NCBI GenBank assembly: GCA_003255065.1
Contig: QAOA01000431.1
Location: 372,001-436,000 of the forward strand
Length of the DNA stretch: 64,000 nt
Source of the DNA: Cercis canadensis
Lineage: Eukaryota; Streptophyta; Magnoliopsida; Fabales; Fabaceae
Direction: 5' to 3'
Part shown: one piece after another, positions 44,521 to 57,822 of the stretch
Layout: the number at the start of each line of letters is the position of its first letter
How positions within the stretch are numbered: position 1 is the first letter of the stretch
The notes under the pieces: model-generated
Seen by the model: the letters and a program-made list of their open reading frames with translations, nothing else
Databases searched by the model: none
Told to the model about the DNA's origin: nothing
Program-made: the position numbers and the translations under genes

Positions 44521-47500
44521 GTTATTTAAAGACATTAGTATTCAATTTTTTTTTTTATCTCTTTATTATTTTCTGAAACACACATAGTTGACATTATAAA
44601 TTATTTATTAAATAATTTTGATAGGAGGAAATTTCCATAGCGTGCCACTTGTCGTCACCTTAATAGCGACACTTGTCAGCTCCACATTATGTACTCTATT
44701 ATTAATATTAAATAGATAGATATAGATATAGATATATAGATATGTAGATATAGATAGTATTAAATAACTATATAATATAGTCTATATATATGTATGTATA
44801 TATAGACCATAAAAAATGATAATTTCTAATAATTCTTTGAACTCTTACTAATTTGACACATACAAACCTATTTATTTGTATAGAATTATTTTATTTACAT
44901 CTAACCCAAAACAAAAATTACATTACCCTATCAACCTAACTCTTCTATTCAGCCCATCAGCCCAAGTGCAATCTCTTTTACTGATTCAATTAAAACAAAG
45001 AATCGCAATGAAATAAGAAAAACCAAGAGACAGAGAACAAAGCGTGGCAGAGCGAGAAGGATAGCAGAAAGAACAGAGGGAGAGAGAACGATAGCAGAAA
45101 GAATAGAGGGAGACAGAAACACAAAGACTAGAAAGGGAGCAGATCGAGAAAGAGAATTAAAATTTCTTCTTCTTCAGGTGTGGTGGCTACGGCTACTGTC
45201 TTTGAGCTCCATCGGCTACTGCATGTGTGGTGACTAGGGTGACAAGGAAGCCCCGAGTTCCATAAGCAGCTACACATGCTTTCACCTTGTGGGTGACCTC
45301 TTTCCCCGAGTTCCAACTTGGCCGTGATTCCTGATTCGTTTTGAAATGGAGTGAAGTTTCTTCATTTCTGTCAAAATTCCTCAACTTTGTAATATTTCCA
45401 TCGAAGCAGTGGAATTTCCAATTTTGATAGGCGTTTCGTGTCGGTCTCCCAGAAAACCAAAATATCTCTTGTGTTTCGGACGAAGCAACATGAAATTTAG
45501 TTCTTTGGTGAATATCCCTTATTTAGAGAACAACTAGATGAGTGACACCTTAACGTTTGATAATTAGGGAATAAATTCAAACATGTATGTTTATAAGCTA
45601 CAGATCTACCATAAAATGGCTACACATATGTTGATTTTATTGGATGAAAATAAAGAAAACAAAAAACAAAAAGTTAATAGTAAGATTAGGGAATGTGATT
45701 TCCTCTACAATTTAATTCCTTGGAAACCAGTATAAGTAGCTAGGGGGTGTAATACCAAATTAGAAATAATATATTTAATTCTTACCTCATGTAGATGTCG
45801 CTCCTCTATCCAAATTTATTCAATTAATGTTTCAACTTTGTTTATCATATTCCTCAATAATAGTCCTTAATTATTCTTGATGGCAGTTTATGTACCTGGT
45901 GTGCTTTCACAACACTCGAACATGCATTTATCCTTATATAAAGTATGCATCTCAAGACACCCTAAAGATTGACCACTCAATACTCATGGAGGTCCTATGT
46001 TCAAATCCTATTAGGATTGGCTGAAATGAGATCTTAGGTGGGGATAGACTACCCATTGTTATGTAACCTCCAATTGACTAAAAAATAAAAAAAATAGAGA
46101 GAGAAATATATGCATCTGATACCACTTTGTTAGACAGAGTAATTTTGGAAAAGAACTATTTTATTAATTTGACGTGCAATAGGTAGAATATGTTATCATA
46201 TCATGAAGTAGCAAGAACAAAAATTACGTGAGATAAAAGAAATAGCATCTTATTATTTTCAACATCAACTCCTCTAAACTGCACTTTAGAAATTCAATTA
46301 CATGCTTCTCAACCCCTAAAAGTTAGACATCAACAGTATGTTTTAATTTATTTTTTTTCTGAAACGATAAAGGATGTCTATATTGATAAAAGAAAGCACC
46401 CCCCCAATGAGAATTATTGCACAGTCAATTAAATATTTCCTGAAATCTATTTTGGTCTATAATTTGTCACTAGTGATGAACGTAGGTTTCTCCATGAAAA
46501 GCCATTTTATTAGAATTGGACATTAATTAATGTTTTAGCAATAAGTGCAGAAAACGCTTTGCTGAGCCACCAGATTCACCAAACATGTTAGGGTTGTACA
46601 CTTTTCCAATTTTTTTCTTTGCCTAAAATAAAGGATGCCCGCAACTTAAAAGGAAAAGCTTGTTTTCTCTATGGAGAACTACTAACCTCAGCTACTATGG
46701 AACTATGTGTTGGGGTTAGGGGTCATTGGCCCCCCAAACTCAATTTTCATTCATTTACTATCTACAAATTGACTATCTACCCCCCTGAGTGTCAGTTTTG
46801 CCCCCTCACATATATACTTTTTTGGTTCTGCCTCTGTCATTAGCAATTTAGAGTTGTGTCTCTTATCAATCCTATTGATTCCTTACAAAAGCACTTTACC
46901 TAAACCCTGCGCTTGAGGTTTAGTTGTAAGTCTCCTAGTCTCTTCAGCATGATATATTGAAATTTGAATGTATTCTAGAATGATTTACGTACTGCATAAG
47001 GATCATTGTTCAGCAAAAGCATAAAAAAGCTATTGATGATCTCTATAGCTACTTAAAGTTCCTTAGGTATGATCCTTGTGCTATATATTAATCATTCCAT
47101 GAAAGAATCAAGTTCCAATATCAAGTCTATGCTTGTGATTACGGTTACTAAACCACTTTAAAGACTAGTGTGGTGGAATTTTTAGGTGAGGGATTAGGCA
47201 TACCTACTCTCTACCTCAGGTTTTGATATAGAAGGAAAAGCTTAAATGATTCTTTTCCATTATCATCATTCTCTGATTCAACCACTCTCACCTGCGGAAC
47301 AAAATTATAATTTTTCTTTTGTATAGCCGGGCAATTAGTATTCTTTGGAATATAGTCACCATCCCAGGAACCAAATGAGCCTTCGCATAGACTGGAATAT
47401 TTCACAACAATCTTATAGCTTGTTGTTTCCGTCGAAATCCATTTGGATAATAATCTCATGGACTGTAATGTTTTTCAAATTACAGCAATATTTCACTCTA

Positions 47501-47783
47501 GTATTGTGCCGAATTGACACCATAAGTGCCGAATTGAGGAGTTTTTGCTTTTTCCATTGTATCTAGCTTCTATACTACTTGGCACCATCACATAAAAATT
47601 TTCATTTAAAGATAGAAGTATGGAATTATATTATAATACTAAAATGAAAAGCTTTTAAATAATCACAAGCATTGTTGTATGTGGTTTTTTTTTTATTTAT
47701 TTATTATTCCTTATAAAACAATCACAAGCAAAATCATAATCATAAGTACTTCAATATTTTTACATTAAACATTTCTCTAGCAG
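44521..47783. other. Intergenic DNA, no gene recognised
   Basis: About 3.3 kb of AT-rich DNA. It includes a GATATA-type simple stretch near 44713-44760, a GA-rich segment with two copies of GATAGCAGAAAGAA near 45060-45110, and a possible tRNA-derived SINE head near 45965-46010 (B-box-like GTTCAAATCC). Open frames are short and lack domains. Nothing here can be called a gene. Confidence 0.45.
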
Positions 47784-47788
47784 TCTGC

Positions 47789-49350
47789 TAATGGGACTTT
47801 TTCCGGCAAGTGTATCGGGTCACACAAGTAATATAATAGTGAGTAGAGTATCGTTCCCACGAGGATTAAGGATAACAACTACAAATTTCACCAATAAAGA
47901 TTCTATTTGGAAAGATAAATGGTTTGGATTGAAGGCAGCCCTGGAATGAGCAGCCGCAATTAACTAAGTAACAAACTAAGTAACAAAACTCTAACAATTT
48001 CGTAACAATCTTTAAGAAACAATCTAAATGTGAAATTGATAATAAAAATGAGAAACGTTAGGGGTTGATTTCATTCACTTGAAAATTTGATTCCCTCATA
48101 GACAAGGTAATCTCAGAAACAATACTGGACTACTTATTTTAGTTACAATTCCTTTGTTGTTGGTTCATTTCCTTAAAGTGATTGAACCCAATTCCTTGGT
48201 GAAACAATCCTCCCTATACCAATTACTTGTCTAATTCCTTGACACAACTAATTAATCTAGGTGATTTGGTTCTAGGAAATTAATCTGATACCACCTAAAC
48301 GAAGTTATCTATTCCTAGATTAACTCAATTTAGGACAGAATTTACAGAGCACATTCGGATCTTACTATTCCTAGTATTGAAACGAATCTCTTAACCATTC
48401 AAATGGTAGCTAAGCATTTAAAGGCATTAATAACAGTAAATTCCATTCAACAAAAGGAGTTGTACTAAAACAAGTTTATTCAATCTTGAAACCTCATTAC
48501 AATTGAATTACATCAAACCCCCAACACTAAGAATTTAGCTACTCATACTTGAATTCAATAAAAGCAAATAAGTAAGGTTCAACATGAGATGAAAAGAAGA
48601 AGAAGAAGAAGAAACTCTATGACGATCCAGTCGCAATTGCTCCCCTCCCTCCTTTAGTTCTTCTGCTCATTTTCTTCCCAAGTACGGCCTCCTTTGACAA
48701 ATGCATCAGATTTCCTTTTATACTTGTACAGAATTATGTCATTTGGTCAAAAATAGCTCGAACACGGCTCTGACACGGCCGTGTTCCTTTCTGGTCCTGG
48801 GCGTGTCACTTATGTTGCATTTCTGGTCATTGAACCGTGTTCCTTTTCTGGTCCTGGCCGAGTCACTTAGACATGGCTCGTGCTCTTCTCTGGTCTGGGC
48901 GTGTCCTTTCTTTGTAGCCTCTGCCTGTTCAACACGGCCTATCACACGGCTGTGTTCTTCTCTTGCCTTGACCGTGTTTGCCCTTAGACTAAGTCTTTGT
49001 TCTCTTGGACATTCTCCTTAATCAACACGGCCTTGGACACGGCCGTGTCTGATCCTGTCTGCGGCCGTGTTTGTCCATAAGCTTGAGCAGTAGCCTCTGG
49101 ATGTTAGACACGGGGTACACACGGCCGTGTTCCTGCCCGTGTCTACCTAAAATCTTGGTGTATGGCTGCTTTCCTTGCCATTTTCTCCATGGATTGCTTC
49201 CAGATTCTTCTCATTTGCTGATTACCCATCTTGGTACCTGTCAAAGCCAATTTATGGATTAAACACCATGTTTAGAGAGGATTTGCTCACAATGCAGGTA
49301 AAAATTCAGTATTAAAGCATGGATTTTATAGTCCTAAAAGACAAGTATCA
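47789..49350 (-). repeat. 3' LTR of the Athila element
   Basis: 1562 bp. Contains (minus or plus strand alike) several ACACGGCCGTGT palindromes at 48770-49130. Its outer end reads TAATGGGAC where the other LTR has TGATGAGAC. Confidence 0.93.
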
Positions 49351-49370
49351 AATTCCCCCACACCTAGACA
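49351..49370 (-). other. Polypurine tract of the Athila element
   Basis: Read on the minus strand, AGGTGTGGGGGAATT abuts the 3' LTR. It would prime plus-strand synthesis. Confidence 0.8.
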
Positions 49371-49850
49371 TTTGCTTGTCCTCAAGCAATGAAAACTAGA
49401 ACTTGTGCCTTAGGTGCTCTCCCTGGACAGACAATTCCATTTCTACAAAAAATTATGCAAGGCACCCTACAATGAGCAACTGCATTATCCAATTTCTATT
49501 TCAGTTTATGGACTCAGTCATCGCTTAACGGTTTGCCTCAGCTATACTCTCAGAAACTAGAAAGAATTACCCTGTGCTTATTACTCTATTCTAATAATAG
49601 GCAAAAATAACAATACTCAAAGCTAAGAACTCAAGTATTATTCTTTTCTCTTTTTTTTTTCTTTCCTTTTCTTTTCTTTTCTTGCATAGTTAGGGGTCCT
49701 AAGATGTGGTGTCCGGCCATTGCCTGCGACCCACATTCAACTAGTTATGCTTCATTGGCATACTCATATCCTTCTTCAGTTTCAGGCATAGAAGGTAGAG
49801 GAGCAGAGCCCCACTATGCTCATAATGGATCACCACTCGAAATCAAATAA

Positions 49851-49889
<39 letters not shown>

Positions 49890-50289
49890 AATAAGCAAAG
49901 GAAAACCAGTACTCAGCACAGGGTATTCTAACTACAAACTTCAAGTTTAGCAAGTATAAACAAATTTCTAGCACTCCTAAGTCCATTACACTTCAATAGT
50001 TACTTCCTAATGCAGCAAGCCTCAAAGTAGACTACTCAGCATCAAAAGACTTAAGTAACAATTTAAAAACAAGTCATCCAGGAAATTCCAGAGACACAAT
50101 GTTCCCGTTCCACATGCCAGAGGATTCACATGCAAATATCTACATCTAGTCTTATATAATTCTACCCCCCCCACTTAAATCATGCATTGTCCACAATGAA
50201 TGGCACACAAATAAATGGTGGATGCAGAAATAGAATCAACAGGCATTGAAATATAAATGAATGAAAAGAAAATGAGAAAATAGTTTAAA
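49371..50289. other. Athila 3' untranslated part
   Basis: Non-coding DNA between the third ORF and the polypurine tract, with a (TA)n run near 49853-49886 and T-rich stretches near 49647-49684. Confidence 0.6.
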
Positions 50290-51771
50290 CTACTCCCTGG
50301 AAGGTGCTTCAGAAGGGTGGTCGGTGGATGGTGGAGAGTCAGACCGTGGAGGTCGGGATGAGGTGCGCGGCGGCCGAATCTGCTCCACTGCTGGTGTGAT
50401 GTCAGCATCGTCTGCTGGATCCTGAAATGTGGGTGGACGAGGTGGAGGTGGAGGCTGGAGTCCCAAGGACTGACACATCATCTATACAGTGGATTGCACC
50501 CACTGGTGATGTGCTAGCTCATAGGACATCCACTGATGCCTATGATGTCTCTCCTTTCGGTTGTCTAGGATCAGGCGATTGACCCGGGTTCTGGTGCCAT
50601 CTACTTCAACTTCGATCCGAGCCAACTGCCTCTCGAGAGCTGTTAGTTTCCTATCTTCCTCGTCATCTTCAGTGGACGGGATAGTAGGAGGTGATTGTGG
50701 CGGGAAAGGTGCGGATGTGCTTGGCTCCGCTGCCGGTGGTTCTTCAGATGGTGGTGCATCGCCCACCGAAGCATCCATTGCTGGCTCCTCGACTGGTGGA
50801 CTGCCAGGTACCGCTCGTGGTGGAGCACCGGCTAAAGCAAAATATGTGCCCTGGCCGTCTGTGCGGCGCTCCACCATCCCCATGGCTCTGAGGGTGTCCA
50901 TGCCCAGCGGCAGCGGTCGACAGGCGACCGTGAGGGTGGACTGGTCACCCAACACATCCAAGCGGCGAGCGAGGCGGGTAATCATTGATCCTCCGCCTAT
51001 GGCTCCGAAGTTGCCTCGCTGGAGATAGCCCTTAACTAATTGGATGAAGACATATCCCAGGTGGCAATAGCTCTTCTCCTTGATGCATTGGAGGTAGAAG
51101 AGGTGCCTCTTACTCACCACGCCTGTGCTCTCCCTTCTGGCGTTCAATGAGTGCACCAGCAGCTTGTGGATGTATCTGAGTGCTGGTGACCGGAGGGTGG
51201 ATGCCTTGGACGTCTTGGCTTCATAAGTGGCTTCAGTGCTCACTTCTAGCCAGCATTCTGCTGAGTCTTTGCTGGTAAAGGACCAGTCCAGCAAGAATGT
51301 GTTCTCTGGTCTGATTTTTGTAGACGGCTGTCCAGCTAACCCTGTCGCCTTAGTGAACTCCTCCAGGTTCATGCTATGCATGAACGAGCCGAGACGGAAT
51401 CTGGTCGAGTCTGGCTCATACCACGTTGTGTTGGTAGCTGTGAAGGTGGTGTTGATCTCTACAGTTGCGAGAAACTCCAAGGTGAGTTCTCTGTATGCCA
51501 GTTCTTGGAGCTCGAAGACATTTCCTCACTGTCCTGGACTGAGGAGTTGGCGAATCTCCTCGTCAATCCCTAGCTCCTGTAACACTAGCCATACTGGGTA
51601 TTGGCTAGGTTCAAACGACTTGGTTGAGAGCTTGGCTAGCCGCTCCTGGTGCTCAGCCCCTTGGAATTTGAGGAATGGATGAACTGAAGTGTTGGCGGCT
51701 CCTGATCTTCTCTTCTTAACAGGTGGAGAAGGTGATTCTGGAGGGTTTGGACGGTTCTTCCTCGTCTTCAA
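50290..51771 (-). pseudogene. Third ORF of the Athila element (envelope position)
   Basis: Upstream frame MKTRKNRPNPPESPSPPVKK, then FLKFQGAEHQERLAKLSTKS. The main 332-codon frame carries EFLATVEINTTFTATNTTWY, DSTRFRLGSFMHSMNLEEF and GSMITRLARRLDVLG, and ends in a proline/serine-rich tail. This pattern resembles the Athila ORF / 'putative plant transposon protein' families (from memory). No signal peptide or clear membrane segment was seen, so envelope function is not supported. Broken in one or two places. Confidence 0.7.
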
Positions 51772-53629
51772 CTTCTCCTAGCGTGGTTGAGCATCATCAG
51801 TGCGCTTTGTCATGTTGGTGTCCTGTGAAAACCAATTCAGTGAGTTACCCAACATGGACAAATGAACACACTATAGTGGTACCAAAAACAGAACATGCAT
51901 GCAAGTTCAACTGAAATGCTAATTCCCACATGTTTACTAACCCAACATAACTCTTAACAGCAAGAATTCAACAGAGACTTATACACAAGGTAGCAGGGTA
52001 GTTGTATTGGAATTCAGTATATCAATTCAGTACCCCACATTATCTCTCTAATCCTATCTCATTTTCATAATTCCAATTCCTAAGCTCAGATATTCAACCA
52101 AGTCATCACCATCAATTTCCCGACTAACAATTAAACAAAATCAGGTTCCTCAACCAAGATTTTGTTCTCTGGTCATAGTACAGTATAATTCAACCTCAAT
52201 TCCTACAATGCTTGATAAGAAAATCAGATATTCCACAAATCCCTAAATCAATTTCCAAAGCAATGATCATTACCAGAGAAAGAGACACAATCCATACAGT
52301 CATTTTCAAGTGAATTAACAAATTCCACAGGATAAATGCCCCCAACAAACTACTTGCAGTAAATTAACTGAATTTACAGCATGAAATTACAGTGGTGACA
52401 GTAATGAGAATTGCAGATAACAGTATTGTCTACCAAATTTCTCAACATCAGCAGATTCCCAAAAGCAATAGCAATCAAGAGCAATGCTAAGGGACACTAA
52501 TTGCAGAAAGATAAACCAATTCTAAAACACCCTACATGCCCTAGAATCAAATGCAGAAGCAGCATTCCATTTGTTTATAACAGTTATTCATGGGACAATC
52601 AACCTTCCCCCAATTCATATACTAAATAAAGCAAGTAAAACTCAATAATACTTCTCAATCAGAATAGGCAGAAGTGATAGACTAACATAAAGAATGAATA
52701 CATACCTGTGGATGAAGTAAGAAATGAGCAGAAATTGAACTTGTGAAGAATGCAGAAAGTAACCGAGAGTGCTGGTGTGGGGTGGTGTGGAAACTTGATT
52801 CAAGCAAGAAATTGAGACTTTGAGGATAGGGATTGGCCGGAAATGATGGTGGGATGCTTGGAATAGCTAGGGATTTGAGAGAGAATGAGAAGAAGAGGGA
52901 TTTCTGAAATGAGTGAATGGTCCTCGAACTGAGCTTTTAAAGTTTTCTGAAAGACACACCCACAACACGGCCGTGTTCTGTGGCCGTGTCGTGCTCTAAG
53001 GGAGAGACACGGGGAGAACACGTGGGGTGTTTAAGTGACACGAGGGTGATGTTTAAGTGACACGGGCGTGACCGCCCCGTGTCTCAGACCATGTCCAAAG
53101 TGAGAATATTTGAATTAAGTGACAAGGTCACAACACGGCCGTGTTAGTGACCGTGTTTGTGATCTGGCAAAATTAAATACTTACCTGAGACAACACATGG
53201 GCATGTCTAGGGACAATTAATTCTGGGTAAGTGACATGGGGGTGAACACGGGCGTGTCAGATACCGTGTCTGCCTGTTGGATTCCTGTGAGAGTTGTACG
53301 CTCACTGCCACGGCCATGTGTGTGCCCATGTCTCTCCTCTGAGCTCTCTGTATGGTGAACACAGGTCACGACACGGGCGTGTTCCAGACCGTGTAGTCTT
53401 CCTGAGCTCTCTGCCCTCTTCACACGGGTCATGACACGTGCATGTCCTGGCCGTGTTCTCTCTTGATATGCCAAAAACAAAACTTAATGAACAAAGATGA
53501 CAAAAATGAATATGAAAAACAAAGACACAATGAAAACAACTAAAAGTAAATAAGGACAAAGGGTTAAAAACTTGGGTTGCCTCCCAAGAAGCGCTTAATT
53601 TAAAGTCCTCAGCCAGACTATCTCGGAGA
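51772..53629. other. Athila non-coding stretch between pol and third ORF, with GGCCGTG motif clusters
   Basis: No credible coding frame. 52960-53460 holds repeated CACGGCCGTG, ACGGGCGTGT and GACCGTGTT units at irregular spacing, the same type of motif as in both LTRs. Confidence 0.6.
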
Positions 53630-54394
53630 TTATGCTGATGCAGTGAGGACCATTGAAGAAATCTGGTGTTTAACCCTATCTCCCCAGTAATGCTTAAGTC
53701 GTTGCCCATTAACCTTGAAACTCCTTCCCGTTTCCCTGTTAGCCACCTCAATAGCTCCATAGGGATATACTGTCTTGACCATAAATGGTCCTGACCACCT
53801 TGATTTCAGCTTTCCCGGAAAGAGTCTCAGTCTTGAATTGTACAGCAAGACTTGTTGTCCTGGTTCAAAAATCCTTTGGATGATTTTTTTATCATGCCAT
53901 TGCTTTGTCTTCTCTTTGTAAAGCTTGGAACTCTCATAAGCTTTATATCTGAATTCATCCAACTCGTGAAGTTGAAGTACCCTTTTTTCCCTTGCTTTTT
54001 CCAGGTTAAAATTTAGGATCTTAGTGGCCCACCATGCTTTGTGCTCCAATTCCACAGGCAAATGACAAGCCTTGCCATACACTAACTGGTACGGGGACAT
54101 GCCAAGAGGTGTCTTTAATGCAGTGCGGTATGCCCAAAGAGCACCATCGAGCTTCAGGGCCCAATCCTTTCTAGAGGCGTTGACAGTCTTCTCAAGAATT
54201 CTCTTCAACTCTCTGTTTGACATTTCAACTTGACCATTGGTTTGTGGATGATATGGAGTTGCTATGCGGTGCCTCACTCCATACTTGCTCAGTAAAGCGT
54301 CCATTCGCTTGTTGCAGAAGTGAGTGCCCTCATCACTGATCAAAGTTCTTGGAACTCCAAATCTTGAGAATATATTCTTCTTGAGGAAACTCAT
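53630..54394 (-). pseudogene. Integrase core and tail of the Athila element
   Basis: [60 protein letters not shown] and [20 protein letters not shown] are Athila/Tat integrase signatures. Tail: [20 protein letters not shown]. Fossil. Confidence 0.93.
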
Positions 54395-54436
54395 AACTAT
54401 CTAAGCATCATCGGTTCTGGTGGCAGTTGCTTCAAC

Positions 54437-55354
54437 CTATTTAGACACGTAATCGACTGCGACCAGAATATACTCATTAGAGTATGATGATGGGAAAGGA
54501 CCCATGAAATCTATTCCCCAAACATCAAACAATTCAACTTCGAGTACTGAATTCAGAGGCATTTCATGCTTTTTTGAGATGTTGCCAGACCTTTGGCAGT
54601 GGTCACACGTCTTCACATAGTCGTAGGCGTCTTTGAAGACTGTTGGCCAGTAGAACCCTAATTGGAGAACTTTGGCAGCTGTCCGATCTCCACTGAAATG
54701 GCCATCATAGTCTGAAGCATGGCAATGCCACAATATATCCTTCACCTCTTCTTGTGAGACACATCTCCTCAAGAGCCCGTCAACACATTTTCGTAGCAAA
54801 TAAGGCTCGTCCCAGACATAGAACTTAGCCTCATGAAGGAATCTCTTTAACTGTTGGGAGTTTAGATGCACAGGTAGGACTTTAGCAGCTTTAAAGTTTG
54901 CAAAATCAGCATACCATGGCAAGCTGTGCACTGCCAAGAGCTGCTTGTCTGGGAACTCCTCATTGATGGGAAGAGGTGTAGCTTGGTTCTTCTCTTGTTG
55001 CTCAATCCTAGACAGGTGATCAGCTACCACATTGTCCATGCCTTTCTTGTCCTTGATCTCCAGATCAAATTCTTGCAACAGCAAGATCCAGCGGATGAGC
55101 CTAGGCTTGGAATCCTGTTTAGCAAAGAGATACCTAAGAGTTACATGATCAGTATATACAATAACCTTGGCACCTACTAAATAAGAGCGGAATTTATCAA
55201 ATGCAAAAACAATAGCTAACAACTCTTTTTCAGTAGTGGCATAGTTAAGTTGAGCAGAATCTAACACATGACTTGCATAGTATATGACATGCAATAACTT
55301 GTTTTTTCTCTGCCCCAAGACAACACCTACAGCTATATCACTAGCATCACACAT
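54437..55354 (-). pseudogene. RNase H and integrase N-terminus of the Athila element
   Basis: RNase [61 protein letters not shown]. Integrase [24 protein letters not shown] to CDHCQRSGN. Then [20 protein letters not shown]. Fossil. Confidence 0.93.
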
Positions 55355-55431
55355 AAGTTCAAAAGGTAAATCTCAATCAGGTGGGATCACCACAGGGGCA
55401 GTAATCAACTTCTGCTTCAATGTATTAAAAG

Positions 55432-56097
55432 CTAACAGACATTCCTTATTGAAAGCAAAAGTTTCATCTTTAACAAGTAGGTTACACAGGGGTTTAGCGA
55501 TTTTAGAAAAATCTTGGATGAATCTTCTATAAAAGCCTGCGTGTCCCAAAAAACTATGACCCCTTTGACATTAGTAGGAGGGGGTAATTTTTCAATCACC
55601 TCTACTTTAGCCCTATCGACCTCTATCCCCTTGACAGAAATTTTATGCCCTAAGACAATCCCCTCTCTGACCATAAAATGACACTTTTCCCAATTCAAAA
55701 CCAAATTGGTTTCTTGGCATCTTTTTAACACTAAAGATAGATTATGCAAGCATATATCATAAGAAGAGCCAAAAATAGAAAAGTCATTCATAAATATTTC
55801 TATAAATTTCTCATTCATGTCAGAGAATATGGAGAGTATACACCTTTAAAAAGTGGCCGGGGCATTGCACAAACCGAATGGCATCCTCCGATATGCATAC
55901 ACTCCATAGGGGCAAGTGAAGGCGGTCTTTTCCTGATCCTCCGGAGCTATGGCAATCTGGTTGTAACCCGAATACCCGTCTAGAAAACAGTAATGCTCAT
56001 GACCGGCTAGGCGCTCCAGCATTTGATCTATAAATGGGAGAGGGAAATGGTCTTTCCTCGTGACATCATTCAGTTTTCTGTAGTCGATGCATACGCG
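55432..56097 (-). pseudogene. Reverse transcriptase C-part of the Athila element
   Basis: FIEIFMNDFSIFGSSYDICL (palm region), CQETNLVLNWEKCHFMVREG and LGHKISVKGIEVDRAKVEVI are typical Athila/Tat RT sequence. Fossil in several frames. Confidence 0.88.
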
Positions 56098-57822
56098 TCA
56101 TCCCGTGATTGTTCTAGTGGGAATTAGTTCATTCTTTTCATTCATCACCACTGTTGTCCCTCCTTTCTTGGGCACCACCTGAACTGGGCTTACCCATGAA
56201 CTGTCCGAGATGGGGTAAATAACTCCAGCATCTAGGAGTTTTACCACTTCCTTTCGCACTACTTCCTTCATGATTGGATTCAGTCTCCTTTGAGGTTGTA
56301 CAACAGCTTTATGGTTCTCTTCCATAAGGATCTTGTGCATACAAAAAGATGGACTGATACCTTTTAAATCAGCAATCGACCATCCAATGGCGCTCTTATA
56401 CCTCCTCAACACCCGTAACAGTTTTTCCTCTTCTACCTTAGTTAATTCGGAATTGATGATAACGGGAGAGGAATTATTCTCACCAAGGAAGGCATACTTC
56501 AAAGTCAGCGGCAGTGGCTTGAGCTCAACTTTTGGAGATTGCTCTTGATTCACATCCTTTTTTAATTCTTCTAGTTTAGGTGGTGCGGATGTCGAATACG
56601 ATGGTAGAGCATCCAATAATGCTACATGTTCTGCGCATGCTGAATCTCCTGCTAAATCAATTATGGTCACTGCATCCACCAAGACTCTTTCAAGAGGATA
56701 AGAGGTTAGATTCTCCCTGAACGTGCTAGCAATGATAGAGTCCAGAATATCCAGGCGGAAGCATTCTTCTTTCTCCATAGGGTGTTGCATCGCACTAAAC
56801 ACATTGAAGATCACCTTCTCATCTTGAACTTTCAGAGTCAGAGTCCCATCAGCTACATCTATCAATGCTCTCCCAATAGCTAGAAATGGCCGTCGCAAGA
56901 TCAGCGGAATCTCTCCATCCTCCTCCATGTCTAGGACAACAAAATCCACCAGAAAGATGAACTTGTCAACCTTAACCAAGACGTCATCTACTAAACCGTA
57001 AGGATGTTTGATAGACCAGTCGGCAAGTTGAAGCGTAATCATGGTGGGTTTTGCTTGACCAATTCCCAACTTCTTGAAGATGGATAGAGGCATGAGGCTC
57101 ACACTCGCTCCCAGATCACATAATGCCTTCCCAAAAGTGATGTCTCTAATAGTGCACGGAATGGAGAAACTCCCTAGATCTTTGAGCTTTGGAGGCAATT
57201 TCCTCTGTAGAATAACACTGCACTCCTCAGTCAACATGACTGTCTCATCATCTCCGATTCTTCTTTTCTTGGTCAGAAGATCCTTCATAAATTTCACATA
57301 GGATGACATTTGTTCCAGTGCTTCAGCAAAATGTATGTTTATCTGTAATTTCTTGAAAACCTTTAAGAACTTGCTGAATTGCTTTTCATCCTGGTGTTTC
57401 TTGAGCCTTTGAGGAAAAGGCACCTTGACTGGAGGTATTGTAGCACAAGGTCTGGTCAATTTCTCCCCTTCTTCTCCATTTTCTGCCTCAGTGGGACGGC
57501 TAGATGTTGTGTTCCCATTTGTCCTAGTTACCTTATCATCTTTCTCTTTTGGTGTTTCTTGTCTTGGGATGGGCTCCAACACTTTTCCGCTCCTTGTAGT
57601 TATGGCCTTCACATGCTCCTTAGGATTTGGAATAGTATCACTGGGCAAGTACCCTTGAGGTCTGTCTGCCAATTGTCTCGCTATCTGTCCCACTTGAGTT
57701 TCCAACTTCGGAATTGATGCATCTTGATTTCTGAACCCGCTCCTGGTTTCCTCCATAAACGTTGCTGTTTTCTGAATGAAAGCCGAGGTTTGAGTGGTCA
57801 ATTTCTCTAGTGCATTCTCCAA
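56098..57822 (-). pseudogene. gag tail, protease and start of RT of the Athila element
   Basis: A 574-codon frame. LPPKLKDLGSFSIPCTIRDI and ALCDLGASVSLMPLSIFKKL (DLGA protease core) sit at residues ~215-250. GWSIADLKGISPSFCMHKIL and SPVQVVPKKGGTTVVMNEKN open the RT near the end. Fossil. Confidence 0.93.

Noticed and set aside
45128-45384. Minus-strand frames near a GA-rich segment as a gene
   Set aside because: There is no domain, no splice pattern and the two frames overlap in different phases. The GA-rich part might be a 5' leader, but no coding exon follows.
48701-49021. Plus-strand frame inside the Athila LTR rich in S/L/C
   Set aside because: It is produced by the GGCCGTG repeat cluster, is found again in the other LTR, and resembles no protein.
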